Assembly (NCBI RefSeq): GCF_003355475.1
Contig: NZ_CP031356.1
Location: 3,472,001-3,536,000 of the forward strand
Direction of reading: 5' to 3'
Origin: Brachybacterium saurashtrense
GTDB taxonomy: Bacteria; Actinomycetota; Actinomycetes; Actinomycetales; Dermabacteraceae
DNA length: 64,000 nt
Under the pieces are notes generated by a model. It made no database searches. It saw only the letters and a list, made by a program, of their open reading frames with translations, and had not been told where the DNA came from. The position numbers were made by a program, and so were the translations under genes. Positions 8,319-16,276 of the stretch are shown piece after piece. Numbering within the stretch: position 1 is the first letter of the stretch; every line of letters begins with the position of its first letter.

Positions 8319-10265
8319 TCACCGCAGCGACTCGAACTTCCGTGCCCAGGCGGAGCCGATCGGGTTCGCGTCGGCGACCATGATCCCGAAGCGGTCCCCG
8401 GCGATCTCCGCCACCTCGGCGAGCGCCACGCGGCGCTCGTGCGCGGGGGAGTGGTCCAGCCGGCGCACGCCGTCGGCGAGGATCGTCTCCAGGGAGTCGG
8501 TGCGGCCCAGGAAGGCGACGAAGGGCAGCTCGAACCTCTCCGCGTATCGGGCCGAGAGGTCGCGCAGCGCCTCCACGTCCTCCTCGTCCAGGCCGTCCAG
8601 CGCCAGCGAGCCCACGTCCTGGCTGATCGCGCCGGCCTGCTCCTCCGTGGCCGTGACCAGCGTGGCCATGTCCGGGTAGGCGCGCACCAGGGCGTCCTGC
8701 TCGGCGCGGTCCGCGGTGAGCACCGCCTCCTCGATCGCCTCGCGCAGCGCGGCCGCGTCGGCGAAGGGGCGCGACTCCCAGGCCCGCTCCAGCGGCCAGG
8801 TCGCCCCGTTGAACAGGGAGCCGAAGGTGGCCACGAAGGTCTCGCGGTCCATCGCGCCCACCTCCTCGATCCCGATCCGCTCGCCCTGCGCGGTGGTGGC
8901 CACGTGCGCGCCGCGCTGCCGGCCGAGGTGGAAGAACACCAGGTTCAGCACGATCGCGGTGAGCGCGCCGACGGTCACGCCGGAGGAGACGAACACCTGC
9001 GCCCAGGCGGGGAACACCCCGGCGATGTCGGGCTTGAAGCTCACCAGCATCGCCAGGCCCAGGGAGGTGCCCACGATGACGGAGTTGCGGTTGTCGGTGA
9101 GGTCCACCGTGGAGAGGGTCTGGATGCCCACCAGCGCCACGGAGGCGAACAGGGCCAGCGAGGCGCCGCCGAGCACGGGGGAGGGGATCGCGGCGACCAC
9201 CGCTCCGGCCTTCGGCAGCAGGCCGAGGATGATCATGAGCACGCCCGCGCCCGCGACCACCCAGCGGGACTGCACGCGGGTCAGGCGCACCAGGCCGATG
9301 TTCTGCGCGAAGCAGGTGTAGGGGAAGGAGTTCAGCACCCCGCCCAGCAGAGTGGAGAGGCCGTCGGCGCGGATCGCCTCGGCGATGTTCCGCGGCCGGA
9401 TCCGCCGGCCCACGATCTCGCCCGCGGCGAAGACGTCCCCGGTGGTCTCCACCATCGTGATGAGCATGACGATGATCATCGAGACGATCGCGGTGAGGGA
9501 GAAGGCGGGGATGCCGAAGTAGAAGGGGGTGGTGACCCCGACGGCGGAGGCCTCGGCCACGCCGCTGAAGTCGGTGTCCCCCAGCAGCACCGCCACGGCC
9601 GTGCCGAGCACGAGGCCGAGCAGCACCGCGATGGTGCCGAGGAAGCCGCGGAAGAACCTTTGGGCGAGCACGATCACGGCGAGGGTGCCGAGCGCGTAGG
9701 CGATGTCGCGCCCCGTGGGGGTGCCCTCAGCGTAGTTGGTGATGTCCCCGGCGGAGACGCCCAGCAGGGTGATGCCCATCGTGGCCAGCACGGTGCCGAT
9801 CACCACCGGCGGGAAGAACCGCAGGATCCTCGCGAAGTACGGCGCGACCAGGAAGGTGAACAGTCCCGCGACGATGATCGAGCCGTAGATCATCGGCAGC
9901 CCCTCGGCGCCGCCCTCGCCGCCGGTGGCCGCGAGCCCGATCGCGATGATCGGGGAGACGGCGGTGGTGGTCACGCCCTGGATGATCGGCAGGCGCACGC
10001 CCACCTTCCAGAAGCCGACCGACTGGATCAGGGTGGCGATGCCGCAGGTGAACAGGTCCGCGTTGATCAGGTGGATCGTCTGCTCGGGGGTGAGGTCCAG
10101 GCCGGAGGCGATCAGCAGCGGCACGATCACCGCGCCCGCGTAGAAGGCCAGCACGTGCTGGATCGAGAGCACCGTCAGCCGTGCCGGGGGCGGCACCTGG
10201 TCCACGGGGTGCCGCGCGGGAGCGGCGGCGGGCTGGGGAGCGGGGGCAGGGGCGGCAGCGGTCAT
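8319..10265 (-). CDS. NCS2 purine/urate-type permease fused to a UraD-like (OHCU decarboxylase) domain
   Basis: 648 residues. Residues about 30-465 are a nucleobase:cation symporter-2 carrier (UacT/PucJ/xanthine-uracil family) with 12-14 hydrophobic segments; the FAQNIGLVRLTRVQSRWVV segment is the family signature. Residues about 475-648 match 2-oxo-4-hydroxy-4-carboxy-5-ureidoimidazoline decarboxylase (the last step from urate to S-allantoin): RPFADAAALREAI, EEQAGA, YAERFELPFVAF and ALAEVAEIAGDRF. The catalytic His of the HP(D/N) motif appears as Tyr (RAYPDM, codon 8676-8678), so decarboxylase activity is doubtful. The start at 10265 is the first Met before the hydrophobic core. No other urate-pathway gene is nearby. 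Confidence 0.85.
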   Translation of the reverse strand: MTAAAPAPAPQPAAAPARHPVDQVPPPARLTVLSIQHVLAFYAGAVIVPLLIASGLDLTPEQTIHLINADLFTCGIATLIQSVGFWKVGVRLPIIQGVTTTAVSPIIAIGLAATGGEGGAEGLPMIYGSIIVAGLFTFLVAPYFARILRFFPPVVIGTVLATMGITLLGVSAGDITNYAEGTPTGRDIAYALGTLAVIVLAQRFFRGFLGTIAVLLGLVLGTAVAVLLGDTDFSGVAEASAVGVTTPFYFGIPAFSLTAIVSMIIVMLITMVETTGDVFAAGEIVGRRIRPRNIAEAIRADGLSTLLGGVLNSFPYTCFAQNIGLVRLTRVQSRWVVAGAGVLMIILGLLPKAGAVVAAIPSPVLGGASLALFASVALVGIQTLSTVDLTDNRNSVIVGTSLGLAMLVSFKPDIAGVFPAWAQVFVSSGVTVGALTAIVLNLVFFHLGRQRGAHVATTAQGERIGIEEVGAMDRETFVATFGSLFNGATWPLERAWESRPFADAAALREAIEEAVLTADRAEQDALVRAYPDMATLVTATEEQAGAISQDVGSLALDGLDEEDVEALRDLSARYAERFELPFVAFLGRTDSLETILADGVRRLDHSPAHERRVALAEVAEIAGDRFGIMVADANPIGSAWARKFESLR

Positions 10266-10436
10266 TCTCGTCCTCGGGGAGCGTGCGGAGGGCCGCACCG
10301 TCGGGGAGGAGGTCGGGGCGGGCCGCGCACCAGCGTAGGCCTCCCGCCCCGCGCCCGGGCCGCCACGGGCGCCGGGCCGACGTGAGAAGAGAGTCATCCT
10401 CTGGCCCCGCCCCCGCCTCGGCGGTAGAAGGGAGCG

Positions 10437-11648
10437 GTGACCACCTCCTCCGCACCCCGCACGCGGCCGCTCGGGCTCCTGCTCCTGATCGTCGCGGTGC
10501 TCGTGCTCAGCCTCAATCTGCGACCCGGCGCCACCAGCGTGGGCCCGCTGATGGAACAGGTGGTCACCTCCTACGGCCAGGGCGCGATCGCCTCGGGACT
10601 GCTCACGGCGCTGCCGCCGCTGGCCTTCGGGGCGATGGGACTGCTCGCGGTCCCGATCGCGCGCCGCTTCGGGCTCACCGGCACGATCGTGGCCGCCTTC
10701 GTGCTGGTCGCGCTGGGCCTGCTGCTGCGCCCCCTGGCCGGGTCCTTCACGCTGTTCGTGGCGCTGTCGGGGCTCGCCCTGCTGGGGCCGGCGCTGGGGA
10801 ACGTGGTGGTGCCGGCGTGGATCAAGCTCCACGGCGGGGCCCGCACCGTGGGACTGATGACGCTGTACAGCGTGGTCCTCGCGCTCGGCGGCTCGGCCGG
10901 CTCGGCGCTCGCCGTGCCGATGGCGGGCGGCGCCGCCCAGGGGTGGCGGGATTCGCTGCAGGTGTGGGGGCTCGTGGTGGTGGTGCCGGTGGTGGTGTGG
11001 GCGGTGGTGCTCACCCGCACCGGGCACGACTTCCCGCCCGCCCCGCCGCGCGGCGAGCTGGGAGGCTCGCTGCTGCGCTCGCCCACCGCGGTCGCGCTCA
11101 CGCTGATGTTCTCCCTGCAGTCCCTGAACGCGTACACCCAGTTCGGGATGCTGCCGCAGATCCTCACCGAGGCCGGCATCTCGCCCGCGCGGGCCGGGGC
11201 GCTGGTCGCGGTGATCGCCGGCTGGGGCCTGGTGGGCGGGCTGGTGATGCCCACCGTGATCGCGAGGATGCCCGGACTGCGGTGGCTCGTGGCCGGGTTC
11301 GGGGTGCTCACCGCGACCGGCTACCTGGGCCTGCTGCTCGCGCCCACGGTGAGCCCGCTGCTGTGGGCGTGCGTGCTAGGCGTGGGCGGCTTCGCCTTCC
11401 CCACGGCGATCGCCCTGCTGCCCGCCCGCACCCGCTCCCCGCTGGTCACCGCCCGGCTCTCCGGCACGGTGCAGCCGGTGGGCTACCTGCTGGCGGCGCT
11501 CGGTCCGGTGGCCGCCGGCGCGCTGCTGGGCGCGACCGGCTCCTCCGCCGCGGTGCTGTGGTTTCTCGCCGGCACCGGCGCGCTGCTGGCCGTAGCCGGG
11601 TATCGCGCGAGCCTGCCCCGGCTGGTCGATCAGGAGATCGCCGACTGA
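10437..11648 (+). CDS. MFS transporter, CynX/NimT family
   Basis: 403 residues with 12 hydrophobic segments. The first segment ends in LNLRPGATSVGPLM, the characteristic opening of the cyanate/2-nitroimidazole (CynX/NimT/YycB) branch of the major facilitator superfamily. Substrate is unknown. The GTG at 10437 lies six bases after TAGAAG, a weaker member of the leaderless -10 series in this window. It is divergent from the permease-UraD gene and only 33 bp ahead of the alpha/beta hydrolase gene. Confidence 0.85.
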   Translation: MTTSSAPRTRPLGLLLLIVAVLVLSLNLRPGATSVGPLMEQVVTSYGQGAIASGLLTALPPLAFGAMGLLAVPIARRFGLTGTIVAAFVLVALGLLLRPLAGSFTLFVALSGLALLGPALGNVVVPAWIKLHGGARTVGLMTLYSVVLALGGSAGSALAVPMAGGAAQGWRDSLQVWGLVVVVPVVVWAVVLTRTGHDFPPAPPRGELGGSLLRSPTAVALTLMFSLQSLNAYTQFGMLPQILTEAGISPARAGALVAVIAGWGLVGGLVMPTVIARMPGLRWLVAGFGVLTATGYLGLLLAPTVSPLLWACVLGVGGFAFPTAIALLPARTRSPLVTARLSGTVQPVGYLLAALGPVAAGALLGATGSSAAVLWFLAGTGALLAVAGYRASLPRLVDQEIAD

Positions 11649-11681
11649 TCCGTGGCCCGGGATCCGTGGGATGATGCCGCC

Positions 11682-12506
11682 ATGAGCCTCGTCCGCACGT
11701 TGCGCATCCTGGCCTCCCAGCGGCCGTCCCTGCCCCCTCGCGCCGTCGCCGCTCCCGCCCGCGTGCAGCGTCGGCGCCCCGGCGGCGTGCCCGTCACCTG
11801 GATCGACGCCGAGCTGGCCAGCACCGCCACGATCGTGCACCTCCACGGCGGGGCGTACGTGGCCGGGGAGAGCCCGCGCACCTGGGACCTCGTCGAGGAG
11901 CTCGCCCGCCGCACCGGCGCCGCCGGGGCGATGGTCCACTACCGTCTCGCGCCGCGCCATCCGTTCCCCGCCGCGGTCGAGGACGTGCTGCATGTGCTGG
12001 AGGAGCTGTCCTCGCAGGCCGTGCTGCGGCCGGGGCGCTGGGTGCTCTCCGGCGACGAGGCCGGCGGCGGGCTCGCGCTCGCCGTGGCGCAGGTGCTCGC
12101 CGCCTCCGGGGTGGACGCCCCCGCCGCGGTGCTGCTCGCCTCGCCCTGGACGGACCTCACCCGCGAGGACCCCGCCCACGAGCTGCGCACCACCGCCGCC
12201 CGGCTGTACGCCGGCGCCGTGCCCCGCTCCGAGCCGCGCCTCAGCCCTCGGTTCGGGGAGCTGGCCGCCCTGCCGCCGGTGCACACCGTGGTGGGTGCGC
12301 AGGAGGCGCTGCGCGAGGACTCCCTCGCCCTGGACGCGGCGCTGGTTGCCGCCGGCGCCACCCGCGAGCTGGTGGAGATCCCCGGCGGTGGGGACGCGGT
12401 CGCGACCGACGCGCAGGGGCCCGCGACGCAGCAGGCGCGCCGTGCGCTGATCGCCGCCGCCCGCACCCGGATGGGGCTCGGGGCCGCGGCGGACCACCCG
12501 CACTGA
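11682..12506 (+). CDS. HSL-type alpha/beta hydrolase fold protein lacking the catalytic Ser and His
   Basis: 274 residues with the hormone-sensitive-lipase-family layout: HLHGGAYVAG (oxyanion hole HGG, residues 55-57) and HYRLAPRHPFPAAVED (about 86-101). The nucleophile elbow, normally GDSAGG, reads GDEAGG: Glu126 (GAG at 12057-12059) replaces Ser. The C-terminal His normally found after the last strand is replaced by GGGDAVA (Asp238). It therefore looks like a non-hydrolytic pseudoenzyme rather than an esterase. The frame is intact with normal codon use, so it is probably not decaying. The start ATG sits six bases after GATGAT; an in-frame GTG at 11652 is an alternative. Confidence 0.85.
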   Translation: MSLVRTLRILASQRPSLPPRAVAAPARVQRRRPGGVPVTWIDAELASTATIVHLHGGAYVAGESPRTWDLVEELARRTGAAGAMVHYRLAPRHPFPAAVEDVLHVLEELSSQAVLRPGRWVLSGDEAGGGLALAVAQVLAASGVDAPAAVLLASPWTDLTREDPAHELRTTAARLYAGAVPRSEPRLSPRFGELAALPPVHTVVGAQEALREDSLALDAALVAAGATRELVEIPGGGDAVATDAQGPATQQARRALIAAARTRMGLGAAADHPH

Positions 12507-12522
12507 TCCCGGGTCACGGCGC

Positions 12523-12528
12523 TACCGT
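12523..12528 (+). promoter_or_regulatory. Leaderless -10 box (TACCGT)
   Basis: TACCGT, seven bases, then the ATG at 12536. Confidence 0.45.
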
Positions 12529-12535
12529 ATCCACC

Positions 12536-13114
12536 ATGACCTCCGTCGAGTCGGCCGGCAGCAGCGGCCACGTCACCTGGGACGGCACCTCCTCGGCCGT
12601 CGGCACGATCCGGGATCTGCTCGTGGTCCAGGCCTCCACCGGCGTGCTGCGCCTGGTGCTCCAGCAGCTCACCCTCCGCGAGCACGGCCGCGAGGTGGGC
12701 GTGCACGAGTCGATGGACGCGATCGTGGACGTGGGCGGGAACCTGGTGGTGGTGCCGATCGGGCGCTCCGTGCGCGCGGACCCCGCCGTCTCCGCCCGCC
12801 TCGACGCCGCCCTCGCGCAGCTCCGCGACGAGCTCCGTGCCGATCTGGGCGCGCCGGTGGACTCGCTGGAGATGGTCTCCGACGCCGACGGCACCCGCCG
12901 CGTGATGATGCTGCTCCACGCCGAGGTGGCGCCGCAGGAGATCGCGGACGGCACGCACCCCGCCCTCCACGGGGGCGCGTTCCACATCCGCCATCACGCG
13001 CCCGCCCTGGAGGATCTCCGGGACCGGCTGTCCGCACCGCCGCCCAGCCTGCTGGGTCGGCTGCGGGCCCGGGTGCGCAGCGCCGTGCGGGGCCGCCCCC
13101 GCGCGCTGCGCTGA
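12536..13114 (+). CDS. Hypothetical cytoplasmic protein
   Basis: 192 residues, with no signal peptide or membrane helix. The middle (about 60-130) alternates strand and helix (LRLVLQQLTLREH, DAIVDVGGNLVVVPIGR), then a helical segment rich in Asp/Glu/Leu, and the C-terminal 25 residues are strongly basic (LRARVRSAVRGRPR). I do not recognise the family. It stands alone, with its own leaderless -10 box, and converges with the phosphodiesterase-like gene. Confidence 0.6.
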   Translation: MTSVESAGSSGHVTWDGTSSAVGTIRDLLVVQASTGVLRLVLQQLTLREHGREVGVHESMDAIVDVGGNLVVVPIGRSVRADPAVSARLDAALAQLRDELRADLGAPVDSLEMVSDADGTRRVMMLLHAEVAPQEIADGTHPALHGGAFHIRHHAPALEDLRDRLSAPPPSLLGRLRARVRSAVRGRPRALR

Positions 13115-13151
13115 CAGCGCCGGGGGCCCGCCCCTCGGCGTCGCCGACGTC

Positions 13152-14390
13152 TCAGGCCGAGGCCGTGGCCGCGGGCGCGTGCATCCCGGCCGCGGTCGCT
13201 CCCGGCAGGTCCACGCCGAGCGCCGCGGCGAGGGAGACCCCCAGATCCGCCCAGGATCCCTCCGCGGCCGCGGGCGGCAGTCCGGGCCCCTGGGCGAGCA
13301 CCGCCGACTCCGCGGCCGGATCCGCGACGGCCCGCGGCCCGGCGGAGTACGGGTCGTCGCCGGGGACCAGCGGCCGGGCGGTCGCGGACAGCCCGAACAC
13401 GGTGCCGGGCTCGCCCTCGAGCACGGCGATCACGTCGGTGTGCGGGGTGGCGCCCTCGCCGTCGTCGACCGTGCGCAGCTGCACGGGGGCGCTGTCCCCG
13501 AAGGCCGTGAGCGCGGCGAGCACGGCCGCCCGCACGCCCGCGCCCTCCTCCCGGCGCACGTGGACCACGCCGCGGGACCCGTCGGGCCGCACCACCGCGC
13601 GGAAGCTCGCCAGGCGCGGCCCGTCGGTGCGCAGCAGCGCCCGCGCGGCGAGCGCGACGTTGGGATGGACCAGCACCCGGGTGGGCACCAGGGGGCGCCC
13701 CGGCACCAGCAGCACCCTGTCCTCCGCGGTGGGGGCGAACGCCGTGAGCAGCTGATCGATCAAATCCTCCACGTCCTCCAGCGCGCGCTCGGCCTCCGGA
13801 TCGGCGATCCCCGCGCGCCGCCGGGCCCGGCCCGGCCCGGCCAGGCGGGCGGCGAGCAGCTCCAGGCGCTCCCGTCCCAGCGCGTCCACCGCGATCTCGG
13901 TGACCAGGTCGTCCGGGTCCACCTGGGAGAGCTGCACCCCGGCCTCCCGCCGCGGGGCGAGGTGCTCGGCGACCATCCGCGGCGAGCTGGTGCGCTCGGC
14001 CATCTCCCAGCGGTGCCGGTAGCGGCGCAGGTCCTCCACCAGCGGCAGGCACAGCGCGATGTCGCCGCCCGCCGTGGCCGGCCACTGCAGCGCCGCCGTG
14101 CGCAGGCCCGCCTGCTGGGCGCGCGAGAGCAGGGTGGGGGCGCGGAGGTCCTCGGCGTACCAGGCGGCGCGGTCGTCGGGATCCTCGGGGCGGAACCGCT
14201 CCTGGGTGGGGACGCCCGCGCGCGCCACCGACGTGCCGGTGACCAGGCTGGTCAGCACCGGATCGGGCTCGGAGGGGCCGCCGGGCAGGATCCGCAGGGT
14301 GTGGGCGGCGGGCATCAGCCCCCGCAGCGCACCGACGTCCTCCGCGGCGAGTCCGTCGACGGCCAGGAGCAGGGTGCGGCCGGCGCTCAT
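13152..14390 (-). CDS. Degenerate type I phosphodiesterase/alkaline phosphatase-superfamily protein
   Basis: 412 residues. The N-terminus follows the nucleotide pyrophosphatase/phosphodiesterase plan: LLLAVDGLA (first metal-binding Asp), VLTSLVTGTSVARAGVPTQE where the nucleophile Thr/Ser loop sits, and APTLLSRAQQAGLRTAALQWPATAGG, a typical segment of this superfamily. Downstream metal ligands that I would expect (a D..GH..GP-like motif and a D-H-G motif) are not visible; the corresponding stretches read VDPDDLVTEIAVDALG and VLLVPGRPLVP. It is probably inactive or altered in function. The ATG at 14390 has a GAGGAGG ribosome binding site. Confidence 0.5.
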   Translation of the reverse strand: MSAGRTLLLAVDGLAAEDVGALRGLMPAAHTLRILPGGPSEPDPVLTSLVTGTSVARAGVPTQERFRPEDPDDRAAWYAEDLRAPTLLSRAQQAGLRTAALQWPATAGGDIALCLPLVEDLRRYRHRWEMAERTSSPRMVAEHLAPRREAGVQLSQVDPDDLVTEIAVDALGRERLELLAARLAGPGRARRRAGIADPEAERALEDVEDLIDQLLTAFAPTAEDRVLLVPGRPLVPTRVLVHPNVALAARALLRTDGPRLASFRAVVRPDGSRGVVHVRREEGAGVRAAVLAALTAFGDSAPVQLRTVDDGEGATPHTDVIAVLEGEPGTVFGLSATARPLVPGDDPYSAGPRAVADPAAESAVLAQGPGLPPAAAEGSWADLGVSLAAALGVDLPGATAAGMHAPAATASA

Positions 14391-14571
14391 GGCGCGCCTC
14401 CTCGAGGGTGGGGGACGTGGTCCCGGCACCGTAGGAGCCGTGTCTGGCCGAGGTGGGAGGGCGCGGTGAGCATCGGGGAACCGCCGGGTGAACTCCGGGT
14501 GTGCCCCGACGGGCGAATCCCCGCCGCACCTGGGACGGAATCGGACATTCCGGCGCGGCGGACGGGCGGGG

Positions 14572-14820
14572 TCAGCGCAGCTCGGGTTCGGCGGCGTCGG
14601 CCCGCCCGGCGTCGGCGTCGAGCCGGCGCCGGATCGTGCGGGCGGCGTCCTGGTCGCGACGGGTGGAGCGGTCCACCAGCGCGGCGCTGTCCACCTCGGG
14701 CTCCTCGGGCTGCAGCGCCGTCCACACCATCACGCCGACGGTGAGCAGCAGGCAGGCGGCGAGGAGGAGCAGCAGCACCGGCCACGAGAACGGGACCGGG
14801 TCCCAGAACGTCCCGTCCAC
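14572..14820 (-). CDS. Small single-span membrane protein
   Basis: 82 residues from a GTG at 14820 with a CGGGAGGGGG ribosome binding site. A short N-terminal stretch is followed by one hydrophobic segment (about residues 13-33, rich in Leu and Val) and then a charged, helical, cytoplasmic tail with many Arg, Asp and Glu. The family is not recognised. It diverges from the Ser/Thr kinase gene, and the two share the palindromic promoter region between them, so co-regulation with the kinase is likely. Confidence 0.6.
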   Translation of the reverse strand: MDGTFWDPVPFSWPVLLLLLAACLLLTVGVMVWTALQPEEPEVDSAALVDRSTRRDQDAARTIRRRLDADAGRADAAEPELR

Positions 14821-14858
14821 GTGAGCCCCCTCCCGGCCGCGGTGTGCACAGTCGCTCC

Positions 14859-14896
14859 CCAGCATAACGTCGCCGCACGGCCTGACGTTATGCTGG
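14859..14896. promoter_or_regulatory. Perfect 13-bp inverted repeat in a divergent promoter
   Basis: CCAGCATAACGTC (14859-14871) and GACGTTATGCTGG (14884-14896) are exact reverse complements, 12 bp apart. Each arm contains TATGCT facing outwards, a plausible -10 box for the kinase gene (+) and for the small membrane protein gene (-). It could be a paired divergent promoter, an operator, or both. Confidence 0.7.
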
Positions 14897-14903
14897 CCGG
14901 ACC

Positions 14904-16220
14904 ATGACTGACGTGATTGTCGGGCGCTTCGCGCTCATCGACCTGATCGCCAAGGGCGGTTCCGGGTCCGTCTGGCGCGCCTGGGACTCGAAGACCGAGC
15001 GGCTGTGCGCCGCGAAGGTGCTGCGTCAGCGCGACTCCGCGGACCTCATGCGCTTCGTGCGGGAGAAGGGGGTCAGCTTCGACCACCCGCACCTGCTCAC
15101 CCCCTACGGCTGGGGCGCGGAGGACGAGCACGTCGTCATCGCGATGCCGCTGGTCTCCGGCGGCACCCTCGAATCGGTGGTGCGGGCCCACGGCCGGATC
15201 GCGGAGCCCGCCGTGGTGGTGCTCCTCGACCAGCTGCTGGACGGGCTCGCGCACGTGCACGCGGAGGGCTGGATCCACCGCGACGTGAAGCCGGCGAACA
15301 TCATGTTCGAGCCGCGGGGCACGGCGTGGCCCGCCTCCCGCCTGGCGGACTTCGGGATCGCGGTGCACGAGACGGACGTGCGCTTCACCCACGTGGGCAT
15401 GGTCAACGGCACCCCCGGGTACATGGCCCCGGAGCTGTTCTCGATGGCCGAGCCGGCACCCTCCCACGATCTGTACGCCGCCGGGGTGGTGGCGATGGTG
15501 GCGCTGAACGGCCCGCTGACGCTGCGCGACGGCTCCTTCCGCCCCGAGGAGCTGAACCAGCACCTGCGCGGGGTCACCCCGAAGCTCTCCGCCGTGATCC
15601 GTCGTCTGGTGGCCGCGCAGCCCGAGGACCGCTACCAGGACGCCGCCGCGGTGCGCCGCGACCTGCCCCGGGTCCCCGCCGGGTACCCGCTCACGCACGC
15701 CGACGGCACCCCGCTCAGCTTCCAGGACACCCTGCCGGCGCTGCCGCCCGGCGCCCCGGGGGCGAGCAGGCCGGAGCGCCCCGCCGAGCACTCGGGCCCG
15801 ACGATGGAGGCGATCCGCGCCGGGCGGGTGCAGCAGGCGTTCAGCCCGCCCACCGCCTCCGCCACCTCCGCCTCTCCGCTGACGGGCCCGCGGCCGCCGC
15901 ACGCGGGCACCTCGCACCCGCCGCAGGGTGCCCCGTTCTCCCCGCATCCCCCCACCACGACCACGGGCGCCGCCCCCGCGCAGGACTCCGCCCGCCGCGG
16001 CACCCTGATCGCGATCGCGCTCGGCGCGGGCACCGCCCTGGTGCTCGGGGCGCTCGCCGCCGTGGTGCTGCTGCTCGTGTTCGACGGCGCCACCGCCTCC
16101 GGCCCGCTGGACGGGACCGCGGCCGGGCGCGACACCCCCGCGACGGCCGCCGCCTGGACGGCGACCCCGGCGGACGACGGCGGCGACGTCTCGAGCGACG
16201 CGGACACCGCCCGGCGCTGA
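14904..16220 (+). CDS. Membrane-anchored Ser/Thr protein kinase (PASTA-less)
   Basis: 438 residues. The kinase domain fills residues 6-265: glycine loop IAKGGSGSVW, ATP-binding Lys in CAAKVL, catalytic loop HRDVKPAN, DFG in LADFGIA, and APE in YMAPELF. All catalytic residues are present. A Pro/Ser/Thr-rich linker (about 275-360) leads to one transmembrane helix (about 367-390) and a short Thr/Ala/Asp-rich outer tail without PASTA repeats, so the external sensor is minimal. A PP2C phosphatase gene lies at 23773, but not next to it. Start at 14904, nine bases behind TATGCT of the palindrome. Confidence 0.92.
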   Translation: MTDVIVGRFALIDLIAKGGSGSVWRAWDSKTERLCAAKVLRQRDSADLMRFVREKGVSFDHPHLLTPYGWGAEDEHVVIAMPLVSGGTLESVVRAHGRIAEPAVVVLLDQLLDGLAHVHAEGWIHRDVKPANIMFEPRGTAWPASRLADFGIAVHETDVRFTHVGMVNGTPGYMAPELFSMAEPAPSHDLYAAGVVAMVALNGPLTLRDGSFRPEELNQHLRGVTPKLSAVIRRLVAAQPEDRYQDAAAVRRDLPRVPAGYPLTHADGTPLSFQDTLPALPPGAPGASRPERPAEHSGPTMEAIRAGRVQQAFSPPTASATSASPLTGPRPPHAGTSHPPQGAPFSPHPPTTTTGAAPAQDSARRGTLIAIALGAGTALVLGALAAVVLLLVFDGATASGPLDGTAAGRDTPATAAAWTATPADDGGDVSSDADTARR

Positions 16221-16250
16221 TCTCGCCGGCCGCGCTGGGCGCCGCTCTCA

Positions 16251-16268
16251 CGGGGCGGTGACGCCCCG
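16251..16268. terminator. Hairpin between convergent kinase and serine hydrolase genes
   Basis: CGGGGCG, GTGA loop, CGCCCCG: a 7-bp perfect GC stem in the 56-bp gap between two convergent stops. No T-run. Confidence 0.45.
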
Positions 16269-16276
16269 CGGGGCGG

